DNA of 64,000 bases, taken from Anadara kagoshimensis (Eukaryota; Mollusca; Bivalvia; Arcoida; Arcidae). The stretch lies in NCBI GenBank assembly GCA_021292105.1, contig CM037862.1, positions 33,446,245 to 33,510,244 of the forward strand, in the 5' to 3' direction. Shown here piece by piece: positions 1-14,600 of the stretch (within the stretch, counting starts at the first letter, position 1; each line of letters starts with the position of its first letter). The position numbers and the translations under genes were made by a program. The notes under the pieces are model-generated. The model was given only the letters and a program-made list of their open reading frames with translations, was not told the DNA's origin and did not search any database.

Positions 1-998
1 TATGAGGTAAACATAAGGATTAATCAATCATAGATGTGAAAATAATGTTTTTGAGGTTGATAAATCCTTGCGGATATTGAACCGAAAGTCAGATCTGGAT
101 TATTAAAAGATAAATGCTGTTATCAGCATAATTTAATTTTTCAAATCATAAAATCTTTTGGAATTATTCATATATATATATACACAATATATACATATAT
201 TTTAATAATCAAAAGAGAAATAGGACATTTAATTTACATATAAAATATGGTGAAATTGTCACTTTTATGGATTTAATATCCAGAAAATTGCAATTGGGTT
301 GTAACAATGACGTTAACGTAGAAGTTGTTTCAGTTGAAGTGACCTATGCTATGTTTTTTCAGCCTTACGTTACCGTCTGGTGCGTTTTGCGCGGTTGACT
401 TATCGATTAATTTATGTTTGTATGCTTAACAAACGCGTTTTAGATCAGAAAAGTATAAAATCAATGGCGATAAATATTACCCGTTGTTCTACCCGTGATT
501 CATGTCAGTACTTCCTTGTATATTTATATGATGTACAGATGAAACAACATGTTTTGAAAAATAATTATTTATTTTTCATTTGTTGTAAAATGAGTCATCA
601 CTTATTCATAATTACACTGTTTCAATAATAAATCGGATAACACCTTCTAAATTATTCATACACATCTCTATATACCATAGGATAAATATACGAAGAATTG
701 TACCAAAAGCAGAACAGAGTGCTTAAATATCTTTGTCAATATGTGAAAATAGTTTTTTATTTTGTTAGATTTTGTTTCCTATTAAAAATGTATTCAAGAT
801 TCAAATTTGAAATTCATAACTAATAAAATAAAATCACACTTGAACAATATATATATATATCCATAATGAATCGATACACTTAATTGTCTATTCACGAATC
901 TTTAAAAGATAACCAAAGTAACTATAAACAATTAAAAACCATTCAGCCAATTTCTCGTTAATTAATAATATGAATTTTAAAAACATTACAAATTTTGC
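1..998. other. AT-rich sequence downstream of the CAP gene
   Basis: No coding pattern, repeat family or RNA gene is recognised. Short TA runs lie near 172-200 and 848-860. The short ORFs here have no recognisable domain. Confidence 0.5.
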
Positions 999-1045
999 TT
1001 AGTCAGCAACTTTGAGGACATCTCTTACAGTAGAAGGATATTTAT
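999..1045 (-). CDS. CAP gene probable terminal exon 9
   Basis: A strong acceptor (TGTTTCTTTTTCAG) at 1046 is followed in the required phase 1 by NKYPSTVRDVLKVAD and a TAA stop. A short tail after the last ShKT cysteine is common. Another exon outside the window could be used instead; this is an inference from splice signal and phase only. Confidence 0.4.
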
Positions 1046-4000
1046 CTGAAAAAGAAACAGAATGTTTATAAATGTCATATCAAGTCAGATTATGAAGTGT
1101 TTGAAGCTAAGTGACAAAGTTATTGAAACAGTTAAATAGGAAGAAACAACAGTTAATATGTTAACTAAATAGCTTATCTTCACCACTGGTTTTATTGGAG
1201 ATACTCATCTACTTGGTTCCTATGGAATTTCCGATCAATCTTATGTAAATACATAGAAAGCGATTAGACTGTCTAACCTTGCAAATTAAGCGGCACTGTT
1301 AGCGTTAGTTTAAAAAACATGTTTCATATCTTTTTTTAACAACACTGTATTATCAAATTCAGGCAAGACAGAACGACTTACAAAGTGCAATTTACATCAA
1401 AATTGGGCAAATTTAATAGAACACAGACTTTATGAACATAAAATTAAAATTTGTTGGGTTCAGCTTTGACGCTGATCATCCAAAAATTTACTATACTTTT
1501 GATAGCAGGAAGATTCATTACAATCTATCACAAGAAAAGACATAAATCGCTCTTATCACTGAAAAAAGCTATAATATTTACAATTGATAATGAAAAAAAG
1601 CTCACGAAATATATCAGAAAAAAATCGCATCAAGCTGTAAGTCATAAACCAAAAAGGGCAAATGACAATAAAAATTATACTCATATTGCTGAAATGATGT
1701 ATATGCAATTTAACAGTACAAATTTCTAAAAATAATCATTAGAACAAAAGCAAATGTTTTTCATGAAGGAAATAATCTTAGTAAAATCATTGAAAAATCA
1801 TTTAATCAGATATAGCATAGTTATGTCTACATAGATTCTATTTCTCATGTCATAAACAACAACCATACCAAGGAATTAATATGATCTGTTTTGTTCAGCT
1901 GTTTATCACTGATGCATTATAGCAAGTTTTTAATTATGTTGGCCAAGTAAATATTTTAAGTTTTCCGATACACGACACGTGTATTTAATTAATACGAGGC
2001 ACAGCGCCCTTTGCTTTACCACCACGTAATATTGTTTTATATCTTTGTCTAATTCCAATGAATTCATGACTGTTGAGTTGAGTAATGGTGTTTAATGTCC
2101 AAGTCAAGAATATTTCACTTATATCGAGACGTCGCCAGCTATAGGCGAAGGTGCAGAAATTTTGCGTTGCGCTGATGGCATTATACAGCAGGGTTCGTTA
2201 GCGTGCCAAGCCCACCGTGACACGGGACCTCGTTTATTTTAAGTTTCCAACCAAAAGAAAACCGTGACTTTCATTTTGCAATGCCGAGTCACTACCCACT
2301 TTCAAGTCTTGGGTCAGACCCGGCCGGGGGTCGAACCCACGACCTATCACGAATTCATGACTGTGCTTTATTAGATATACTTACTACAAACACCACATGT
2401 TTCTGGACAAAATTCCTTAAATATGCCTACGTCATAATCATATTCTTCACTTCCAGTAACGGCACAATCTTCCTTTGTTATAGTCCCACAGACATCATAA
2501 TCTACATATTGTTCTTTATTTGAGCATTCCTCTGGAATATAAAAAGTTTGTTTATAAGAAATTTTGGTGACCAAAATGTCAAAGAAAAGTCTGATGTCTC
2601 TGGATATACAATGCTGTTGAAATGGTAACCGAGTTATATAGTCCATATCGGTTCATGCCTAATTCATATCTACTCATAAGAGTTATTTCCATTGACCATC
2701 GTTAACGTCAGTGGCAGAAAATTAGTAGTAAACATATCATAATAATCACAATTATTAACGATAGATATTAACACTAGTAAAGACGTGGTAATATCGAACC
2801 AAATATTTCCAGAAAAAAAGTGAATTTGCTTTCATTGACGGAAAATGCTAGTACGCCCATGTTCGGTTCTTCAAACCCAGCATCAGTCTTATATCGTCGT
2901 GAGCACATAATCATTGATATTGCTGTGAACATGCATCGAAAGTGGTTCTTCAAAGTGATTGGTGGGATAACCATTACACATCGCCTTCGCCTGACATGAA
3001 GTTTACTGACCTGTTTAAACCAAATTAGGTCACACTGTGTAACTTAGAAAAACAGGAGGTGCTTCCCCTTTCGAACCACTTCTCCGGTGAAAGTTCATAT
3101 GTTTTATTGAAATTGCCAGTTTTTAATTGTTTTGAATTTGCTAGGTGATAGTTATCTAGATATGGATTGGTATGTTTGTTTTCAATACCTATCGTGTACC
3201 AATTAAAAATATAAAAATACTTTGATGAAAGAAACTGATTTCAAATTTGATCTGATGACGACATACTTACCATCACAGTTTTCACCCATTCCATAAATAC
3301 AAGTACAAGTACATGTTGTATTGTTTAAATTACCATAACCAACGTTTTGTTTCTGGCATGTTTTTCTGCATTCTGATGAAAATAAAAAATACTGATGTTA
3401 ATGATTTTATGGCGTTAAAAAAGGATAAAGTGTATCAAAAGAAATTTCTAACTATCAACAGAAGTAATTAAAATTTAAACCAAAAAACAATAACATAGCG
3501 TACAAATAAACTTCCGTCTAAATTTGCACTTTACGATATGTAATTATAACCACTTGGTTGGTATCTCTGTTGGTTGACTACTAAGCCTCGCATAGGATAT
3601 CATAAACTCAGCAGACATTAATGTTTTACTGTCAGATAAATATTATACTGTCTAAATTTTCTGCTAATTAAAATCTTAAATCGAAAAATACTAAGGTATA
3701 CTTCCTCATGCATAGTATTTCCTTAGCTAACTAAGTTTGTTAAATATATTTTGGTCCTCTGTATTTTTTTCAAGCATTTGAAAAACGTTTGGTTTTAAAA
3801 TTTTAGTCCAAGCACTACTGCCATGAATTTATATTCCGAAACCACCATTTAGTGCTGGAAATTAACACTGTATAATATGTAATAACAAATAGAAAGGATA
3901 TCGGACTTTAGATATTCAGTAAATTAAAGTTGAATTTAAAATCAAACTTACCACATTGATCTGATGTAGATTTGTCGCAAGGCACTAAAATGAACAAATA

Positions 4001-5597
4001 TCTTGTTTAAATTTAAATGTATGGCTGTGACTTATGCAATCTCGTCGAAAATAATGTTTTATATGGTCCTTGGGTGACTTTGTAAGTTCGACAGTTTTCA
4101 ACTTTCCACTAGTCAGTGTTTGAGTCGTTATAACAAAATTAAATACGTTTGTTTTATGTATAGAGAATTGATGTAAGTTATCAATCCGTCATTTTGGAAT
4201 TTATTTATTAAATGAGCAAAATAATCCAAAAGCAAACTCGCTAATTTCAATTGACATTAGGTAGATGTTCCGCATGTTTTTAATTACTAAAATGAGTTTT
4301 GCTTTAAGGAATTTAAGTTTTAATGTAAAGTCCTTCAGCGTTATTGTGAGTATTTCAAAAACATGGAAGAGCCTATATAATATAGATAGTCTAAGATTGG
4401 AATATATAAAGCTGGAGTTGACAAATAAACGCATAAAGTCGTGAATTTACGTATACGATAACACGGTATTAATACCTATTGGCGTATAATAAATTTTCTG
4501 CCACAATATCGCTGACGGACTATACAGGCAAGCACTTCTTTGTTTATTTTATAACAAAACAACTATAACAATAAAAAATGTTGCTATAAAAATAAATTCG
4601 TCTAATCTTTCCTTTCAGGTATTCTTTAAATACAAATATACGGTCCCTATTCAAATCAAAGTCCAAAAAGCTAAAATAGACCCCTTGAAAGCTTACACAT
4701 TTTGTTTATCGTGAGCTTCGAATAAGGATTCGGTCTCATATACATATACTTGTCCAAATGTTACATTATGGAGTTGCCAGCCTCAATCCATTATGCTTCC
4801 TTTAAATTGCGTTTTAACTGAAGACAATTTTGACTGAAAATGATATGAAAAAGATAAGGTACTTTACCACACAATCCATCCTCGCAAAATGAACTTGTTC
4901 CGTCACATTTTGTACAGGGTGCTCCTATTTTAAAGGCTGGTGCTATCACGTCTCTAAAGGATAAATAAAAAATATATTTTGTTAAATTATAATTCGGAAA
5001 GAATGTTCTTTTTTATCAATTTCATGCACTATTTATGGTTTTTGATTAAGATGAATAATTTTTTTATTTTAAAATGAACGTGTTTGGGAAAGTTCTTGTT
5101 AAACGGTTACATCCAATCCCTTTTGAACGTATTTAAAACGCATCAAATAATAAATATTTCATACAGATCCCAACCTTAACTTGAGCAAGTTTAAATCAGT
5201 TTTAGCGAACTACATCTTGAAGCGTTTTCCGTATTGTTTGAAGTTTATTAAACTTTATTCAGAGATGTTTAAGAAGCTAAAAGCAATAGAATTGTTGATG
5301 AGGGGCAGGTGGTAACAAGATAAAACACATAAAAGGGTAGTAATCCCCTGACTTTGTAAAATATGGATTAATACAGTGGTATACTCATATATGTATTTTC
5401 TTTAAAGTATTTCTTAGCTTAATTTGGTAAAATATATTTTGGTCCTTTGGGTAGCTTTTCAACATCTTCAAAATAATTTTGGTTTCATAATTTTGATCAA
5501 AGCACAACTGATGAGAAATGATGAATTCCGAAACGGCCGTCTAGTGCTGTAAAATTAAAACTGGTATAATATGTAATTAAGACCTAATCATCTCATT

Positions 5598-5670
<73 letters not shown>

Positions 5671-8600
5671 CAAAACGATTAACTATCGACCCGCACATGT
5701 ATATGTTAAAGTTACACTGAAGAAAGCACATTGTATTACTATTGAATTTCTACGAACAGAGATGTTTCAAGCAGAGTCGGGCTTTTCAATCCCATTTTAA
5801 TTTATTATTTGATCCTTCCTTTCAATACATATACGGCGGTTTTTTTTAGTCATAAATAAAACTGGCACAAAGCATGAAAAGTCTATTGAGAAAAAATCAT
5901 GGAACACTGGATCCTAACAAAATTTAGAAAACTTGAATAACTTAAAATTTCAATATTAATCTTGGTAGATATTTAATCTACATTTCTTAGAAATTCAAAA
6001 CAATTTAAACTTAATTAGGTTTGGTAATACAAGTGATCAGTGATGTATATATTACACGACTGATAAAATAAAATGTAAAAATGGTTTCAAATTAAAAATG
6101 ATATATTAAGCTTTTTAAATTGTCATTTCCTTCTTTCGGCACTGACATAAAAAGAATATTTTCTTTTTTATGTTTGAAATAGATTAAATAATTTGATCAG
6201 GGTGCACCTTAACGGCAACAATGCTGTAGGTCACAAAGTGTATCAAATTAAAAAAAATATTGAAAACCAAACAACAGTCAACGCAACTAGAATCAACAGA
6301 CAATACAAGTTAGAAAGATACAAGACAGAAACTACCAAATCAGACAATAAAATTGTACTTTATAAGATCTTGTGAATAAAAATGCACTTTACTTTCTAAC
6401 AGACATAAAAACAGATAAAGAAAAAGTATGCGATAAATAAAGTAATTTGTTGCTAAAACATTGTAGCCAATGCAATTCTACATTCTAGAAACTTTAGAAA
6501 GAGAGTTTCTTTTTTATATAATTATAAAATAAAAGAGACAAGGTTAGCTTCGCAGAAAGTGTTACAAAACCCACATTTTTAGCGTTCACCAAATGAATTT
6601 CTAATTTATGTCAGTTCAATATACTGGTAATACTAATTTAAAAGTTAAAAAAAAACTAATATAGTTATCGTACTGAAAAAATTACGTTGAAAAATATCAG
6701 TAGGTGTACTTGGTGCCATGAATTAACAACAAAAACAAAATGGTACAATACTTATTTGCAATAGGTGTGCGGACAAATAAGTTCAAATTGAGAGTGTAAT
6801 TAACATCATGTATAAGCATTCGAACAAAAATCAGCAGTGTTAAGGACAGAGAATTTGATAATGTGTGATGTATTTAAAAACATATAAATACTTAAGTTGT
6901 TTGGGTCAAAGTAGATGTGTGAAGTAATTCACCTACATCTTAAATATGATATCACATGTTGTTATGTCAAAAATGTAAATACATCATTATATTTGATATT
7001 CGTTATATATATTTCATTTCCAAGTATGCGTCTTTTTCGCCTTATTACATTTCAAGGTATCATGAATCGCACCCCATTTCCTTTTATATATCAGGAATTA
7101 CACTTCCATGATAAAAACACTTTAATAATAAAATACAAATACGGGCTTTAACACGTTTTGTGGATATCATTTTTATTTTTCTTGTAACTCAGTGATTGTC
7201 TATAGTATGCTTTGCAAAATATGTTTCAGACAATAATATTTGTTATTGATAAGATATGTATGCTAGGGTTATTAGGTGAAAAAGATTATTTTTATTCATT
7301 AATGTGCTTTTTTCGTGGGTTTCAGGTTAAAATAAATAGTATGATCGAGGGCCCTCGCATAGAATCGAATTACAATCACATTCTTGAACAATTGGTTCAG
7401 TGCCCGTCTAAAGTAGGAAGTTTTTTAATTAGTGGTTCTAATATGGGTTTCCCTTTTCTTTTCTGTAAGGTCTTTTTTGGCAGCTCATCATTAATTAATA
7501 TAGTTTTGTGTTTTGGCTGCATTGATTGTTTTATAGTTCATTTTTTTCAATTCTGTAAATAGCAAACTTTCTTCTTCCATTACAAGCAGGGTTATTGCCT
7601 TCTGAGAAATTAAATGCTTATGCCAATGGTGCATTGCTAGTGAAATGTATGGGGTGGCTGAACTATATAAATATACTTAAGCCATGCAATTATGTACAAA
7701 TTTGTTTTATATTTTGTTCGCAGTGGCATTAATAAATGAGTATGTCATCATCGGCTGTCGGCGCTTGTTATTCAGTCATACGCTGTGTGTAACTTCTTGT
7801 TGGTCGATTTGACTCTTGCAAAACCCTCGTTTCTCAAATTCAAATTTACATATTGTTTATTTATGGCATAATGGTATTCCCATTTCCTGTAAAAGAAGCT
7901 ATTTATATGACATTACTTAACTTACCCGCCTTCATATAAACATAGAAGTGACGTTGTATTATCATTACTACAGCTTTCTCCCACAGCACATCCAATATAA
8001 TGATGCTTTGAATTGATCATCTGTCAACATAAAGAAATGATCAGAAGTGAAGCTTTGGTTGACTGTTTACTAAATTACTTTATATAATGGAACTGTTTGT
8101 ATAATCCAAGTATTAATGTATAAAATTCAGAACAATTGAAACCAATATAAAATTTATTTGTCTCAAATAATAATTTCATTCCTTTTAATTAGCTACATAA
8201 ATTAATTAACATATTGAAGATATTGATATGATATCATATATTTGCATCAAATATAAATGTTTTAAACAATGTGAAGATGTTTCGTGTGTAATTATTTGAC
8301 AAGTGTCAAGAAGGTATAATAATCAATGTACGTCACAGTAAGAAAGTAGGATATCACAAATCAAGCTAAAATGTTACAAAACATTTGATAACACACACAC
8401 ACACAGTCTGTTATTTTCTCTAATATTTGTTAGTATACACTTTATATATATCAAAACACTGAGTCTCGGTAATTCATATCACTTTAAAAACTGAGAAATT
8501 TGTGAATAGTTTTATTATATAATGTTAAAAAGGCTATGGTAGGCTGGACATACACCGTCACTCAAATTTAAAAAAGTCATTGGCACTAAAGATATCATAA

Positions 8601-11600
8601 GAAAGTTAAAAGTGAATGCCTACCCTTTTATGTTTTTTAGAAACCTAAATGTGGCATAAAACTCTGTAAAACTTTAATGAATCCTTAGAGAAACAACTTA
8701 GGCACCATCCAATCCTGGTAGTTAAGTCTGGGCATAAACATCTAATATTGTAATCATACTCACCGTTAAGAAATGTTTACATTCGTCTAGGTGCAGACAG
8801 GTAGCATAGTATGGTAAAAAGCTAGTTTTTACTTCACTTGTCCAATTGGCTATTACATAATATGGATTATTATTTTGACTAACACCAAAGTTATAACTTG
8901 GATCAAATTTATTTTTGTTTGTAAGTGTAGAAATCTGGTCACATGATATACGTGCTTCAGCTTGCAATTGTAACTTGCGACTCCAATGCTAAAAATAGAA
9001 TATTTATTCCTATTTTAATTACCTAATAATTACTATTTGCATAATCGTTTGACGAAATAGAACTAATTAGCACATGTGTAATTTTTTACATATCATACAA
9101 GTGTTAATTTACAGCACTAGACGGTCGTTTCAAAATACAATTCCTCATCAGTAGTGATTTGACCAAAAGTAATTAGCTTCCACATTAGAAGGTATTTAAT
9201 ATCTATACATTACAAGTAAGTACAAATTTTATTAAAAAACCTAATCAGTCTCAGTTTCAAGCTGTATAATCTTAATTAATATCCAAAAATCATTCTATAA
9301 TATAACATCTATAGTTATTCGGCTAAGCAAAAACTGTGAATGCGTTAAACTCTTGTTGCCTAATATCTAAGAAAATTACTTCAGTCCAAGGTTACTCTAA
9401 ATGTATTAATGTGTCAATTTTAGCAATTTTCGCAATGATACAGTAGATTAAATAAATCACGAAATCAAATCGGATCAAAGTACGCAAGGGATTCACGCTA
9501 ATTAAAATTTATGTGTATTTGCCCTAACTGTAGTATACGCTAAAATTAGTAAACGTAAAATGAGTACATTACTGTATTTGATAGATCGCAACTTTGTGAT
9601 TTAGACTGGGCATGGTGTATTTGTTTTTATAAGTGTCATGTTGTTATCACATATTCACAATGGATGTTCAATATCTTAAGGGATTTATTTCAGCATAAAC
9701 GCTTGCAGTAAGTTCTTGTTTGTACATTAACGAAATAATGACATAAATATTAATTATCGTTCATATTGAAACAGAATGCATTGGAGAGAGTTTATGATTT
9801 CTAAGTGACCAATAAGATGAATGTCTCATTAGAATATTTTGTTTACATTATTATCTACGATAATGATCCATCAAATATTTTAACACCGTCTTGATTATTC
9901 AATTACTTTTTCAGAGTGACAACAAAAGCAGATCTAGAGAATGATTCCAAAGTATTCTGTTCATAAAACAATTTTTCCATATTAAAGTAATGCAATTAAA
10001 ATACGTTGCGTACAGACAGGCCACTCCTAAGGATGTACTTTGCTGGATGCAACATAATTGCTCTTTACAAATCGGTGTAAATCAAATCTTAGTTAAATAA
10101 AGACTAACAACAACACAACATTCCAATTACATATTATACCAGGCTCCAGTTTCACAATCATTCCTTGGCTAAGATTTTCCTTAACTTCAATCTTGCAAAA
10201 TTTCAAATCTTTATAATTTTGTTAATTTTCAAGATATTAAGGAATTTAAGGTGTTATTTTAAAGATCATTTCTAGATTAAAACATTTGCATTTAGTTTTG
10301 ACAAAAATACTCACTAGTAGTTCCAAAAAAGAGATTACAAAAATATTCTTAGCTAAGGAATGATAGTGAAACTAGGGCCAATCTTAATTTTACAGCACTA
10401 GACGGTCGTTTCGGGATACAATTCCTCGTCAGTAGTGCTTTGACCTAAATTATGAAACCAAAACCATATATTATTCATAAAGGTTACACAATACGATACC
10501 TTCAAAAATGGAGAAATGAACACTAAAAGACAACTACCTATAACCTTATCAAAATCGTAAAGTCCTTCGACGATCAGGGATAGGATTTTGAAACCTTAAT
10601 TGTACAAGCTTTGAATATCAAAGAACACAATTACATGTTATTATTCGTAATCATAAAATAATATCATATTTTAGAAGTTTGCTGGACATTTCATGACGAT
10701 GAAATGACAATGGTTATATTCGACCCAGCAGATTTTGTAATTTTACGGATATACAAACTCTAAATAGAAAAAAATGAAACATGCATTAAAAATTTTGGGC
10801 CAACAATTTCATACGGATTATTTGTGCCTTGCTGTATCAGATAAAAAATGGAATAAAGATATATTTAGAAAATAAGCTTTGTTGTTTAATATATTAAATT
10901 ACAACAGGAAAAAATAACCGATGAAACACACTTAAAATCGAAAGAAGCAACCTATATAATCGTCCTAACCTTTTTTATGGGTGGCATAAATAATCACTAG
11001 TTTTAGCTTCATTCATTGGTAAACTAATAATAGTGATTTTTAAATTTTAAATGTACGTTTAATGTACCAGTGATTGTAAAATAAGCAAGTGAGATGGTTG
11101 GAGTTTTCCAATGGTGCTATTACTATTACACACTACTGGACATTTGAAAGCTTGTGCCTTCCAACGTAGGAGATTTTGTAATCAGTGGTTTAGTATGAGT
11201 TAGCCTCTGTCTTGTTTAGTAGTTTTTTTTTTTTACTTTCATTGTGTCGCGTTCTTGTTTGCAATGATGCTGTAAAATAAACACTTATACAATATTAAAT
11301 TCTTTCGAAGTACATCACTTAGTTCTTCTTAGTTGTTTTTGTAACTGAAAAAGATATGTAATTTCAAAAGTAATTGTAAAAAAATTGAATATTACAAGCA
11401 ATGTAGACACAATTGGATTATTGATTATACGCACTTAAATCAGAACGTTTCCAAATTGTTTCATTGACCAGATGTAAATCCCAAAGATTACCGTCTCAGG
11501 TTTGATTGATGATTTTTTTCTAGACGGTCAATGTGAATTCTCAAATACATATAAGTGTATACCGTCCAACCTGCCTTAAAGACCACCTCTATATAAGGGT

Positions 11601-14600
11601 CACTGATTATAAAGGCCAGTAGAATTGTATCCCAATTCTTCTTTATTCAAAATTTTGAACATCATATGGCAAAATCATGGTCAGTTTGTTAATTTGCATA
11701 GCGGCCATATTGGATTCATAATATGGTTGAAACATAAATGACTTTATATAGACCAGTGATGATAAATCGGTCCTGTACAAGTTTTCTCACAAGTAGGATA
11801 AAATTTACTGATACATACTTCGACTGTACACCGCCTGGCATTGTTTGGGTGGTAACAACATAAATTACTTAATTAAAAAACCGGCCCTTTCAAATTAAAA
11901 ATCCGAAGCGTGTTATAATTGAGTTCTCATTATAAAACATGTTAATCTAATTCAAAATCTAAATTTTCTACAAATTCGAAGCACAATTTCAATTCTTAAA
12001 CTAAAGATCTTACTCGATTTGCTGATGACGCCGGTGACTACGGAAATTTTTCCACTAGAATATAATGTCCTTCTCCTGGGAAGATTTGACAATTTTCGGC
12101 CCGGGTAAGTTAAAAAATGGATAATTTGCGTGACCGGCATCACGTTTGAATGGAGGCGCGTTCAAAACTTTGCTCATGAATATTAATGAATCACGGTAAC
12201 GTGATTGTTAGCTCATGAATAAATTGTTCACCATTGTGCCATATGTGTATATAAAAGCTACCAGCCCATAAAGGCTACCTTTACTGGTTCCCTTGGGTAG
12301 CCTTTATAGACAGGCTTGACTGTAATTGAATAAACGACCACATCCTTTAAAATTAAACAGAATGTCATTTTAAGCCATCATTTTTACATTCTGAAATGGC
12401 TGTATTTTCTCTTGATATTAAGTACAATCACTATGTATTCCCTACTTACCATTTTTTTCATGTCACCTGCACGACGATTGTTAGCAAACCATCGCCGAAA
12501 TTCATTATGGAATCTTAAAATAAAAACTTTATCGATATGTCGAATTCCGTAGGCACTTTGAAGTTCTGAAGTTAATATCACTACAAAAACACAAGATAAA
12601 ATTATAAATGTTTGTAATTAAAACAAATATGTAATTGACAACAGCCAACTCAACAAAGGCCATGGGGAAAAATAACCGAAGAAGACAAAAAGAAAAGTTC
12701 TTAAGTTGGTGGAAGTTCAAATTAAATTCAATTTTTCTAAGTATAATATGTTATTTAAACCCACGAGCCGGTATCTCTACTTGTGGCTGGTGCACTGAGG
12801 ATATCACAAACTCTGTAGTCAATAGGTATGTCAGAAATATACTGTTGTCTAACTTTGCTGTTAGTTGAAATTTGAATTTCCTAAAAATCTAAGGTGTACT
12901 TTCACATGCAAAGTATTTCCAAAGCTGATTTTGTTTAAATTTATTTTTGGTCCTTTGGGTTTCTTTCAAAGATCTTAAAAAAAAGTTTTGATTTCATAAT
13001 TTTTATCCAAGCACTATTGATGAGGAATTGAATTCCGAAACGGTCGTCTTGTGCTGTAAAATCAGCTAAGGAAAGACTTTGCATGAGGGTAAAAATAATT
13101 GACAGAAACGTACAAAACGAGACAAGAAAAAATTAAACTAGTAATAGATTCAACTGATGATTAAACTACCGACTTTGGACGTACACTGGACTTAAAGCAT
13201 AGTAATGTGGCTTTAGTACTTCTTTAGGATCATTACCACAAATACTACAATTACCAACGTCATGATAAAGTATAAAATTTGATAACTGGTGAATTATACT
13301 GTCAAAAAGCTAAACTTGTTGACAGTGATTTAATTATATTTTATTTATTTTCCTATAGTTTGAACATTTATTTTAATTTTTCAAAGAATTTTGTTAAATA
13401 ATGAATTAACTGGAAAAATATTGACATAACATTCTCATTCTATTTTGATATTTTTAAATTACAGACACTTATCTCAATATATAACATTTAGTAACTCAAT
13501 CAACTTAATTTCACATGAAGTTTAATTAATAATTCACAGTAAGATAATCTCATTACAAGACTAGCGCTGTGACAGGTAAGTTACAGTTGTCAGTTGTAAT
13601 TAAGATAATTCGTTGTCATTTTATGTAAACTTATATATATGGGCATGAGATGGTACAATATACACAGATATAAGACCATAAGGTACAGGATGGCAATAGG
13701 TGTGGTTTTGGATTAACCAGAATCTACCTACCTACCATAGTGAAATTAAATTATTTTAAAGAAGTGCAAGCTTCAAGTTATATATCTTTTTGTAGCCAGC
13801 TTTCCCATTTGGTTACAATATACTACACAATGGCTTGAAGATTTAAGATCAAAGGTTTTATAGTTAATTCTAATTATTGAAGTTAGTAATGGTCGTTATC
13901 TGGTGTTATTAGAATCTAAATGTGAGTTGTAGGTGTTTTAATGGGTTTCTGTTATGTAGGATAATTTTTTGGTTTGAAACCTAAAATTAAGATATTTATC
14001 ACTAGAACTCTAACATAAAAACTACAACACAATTGAATAAAACACATTGTTGTAGAATTACATAAAGACTTTGATAACATAAATAAGAAACTTGTATACT
14101 ATTTCTGCATTATAAATTACAAAAATGCAGATCAACTTTCCATTTATTGATTGACTATTTACATAAAAAGGTTTTATGTGGCTGGTGCCCAGAGGATATA
14201 AAAAACTCAGTAGGCAATAATTTCGTATTATTGTAAGAAATAAACTATAATTGTCTAAATTTCCTGCAAGTTAAAATTTGAAATTTCTCAAAAACTTAGG
14301 TATACTCCCTCATGCAAGGTATTTCCTTAGCTTAATTTGGTAAAATGTATTTTGGTCCTTTGGGTAGCTTTTCAACATTTTCAAAATAATTTTGGTTTCA
14401 TAATTTTGGTCCAAGCACTACTGATGAGGAATTGTATTCCGAAACGGTCGTTTAGTGCTGTAATATTAAAACTGGTATAATATGTAATTTAAGCTAGAAT
14501 AATTATGCCTGTAAGAATGTTATTCGCCTTTCATATACCAGAAAAACAAACCATGGTAATTTTTTTGCAAACCAAAGCAAAACACAATGTATCCAATGAC

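Noticed and set aside
5600..5666. Origin or matrix-attachment site at the long TA run
   Set aside because: Simple microsatellite; nothing beyond composition supports a function.
7212..7562. Plus-strand 116-residue ORF in a CAP intron
   Set aside because: Low-complexity Phe/Ile/Cys composition without domain; lies antisense inside an intron of a well-supported gene.
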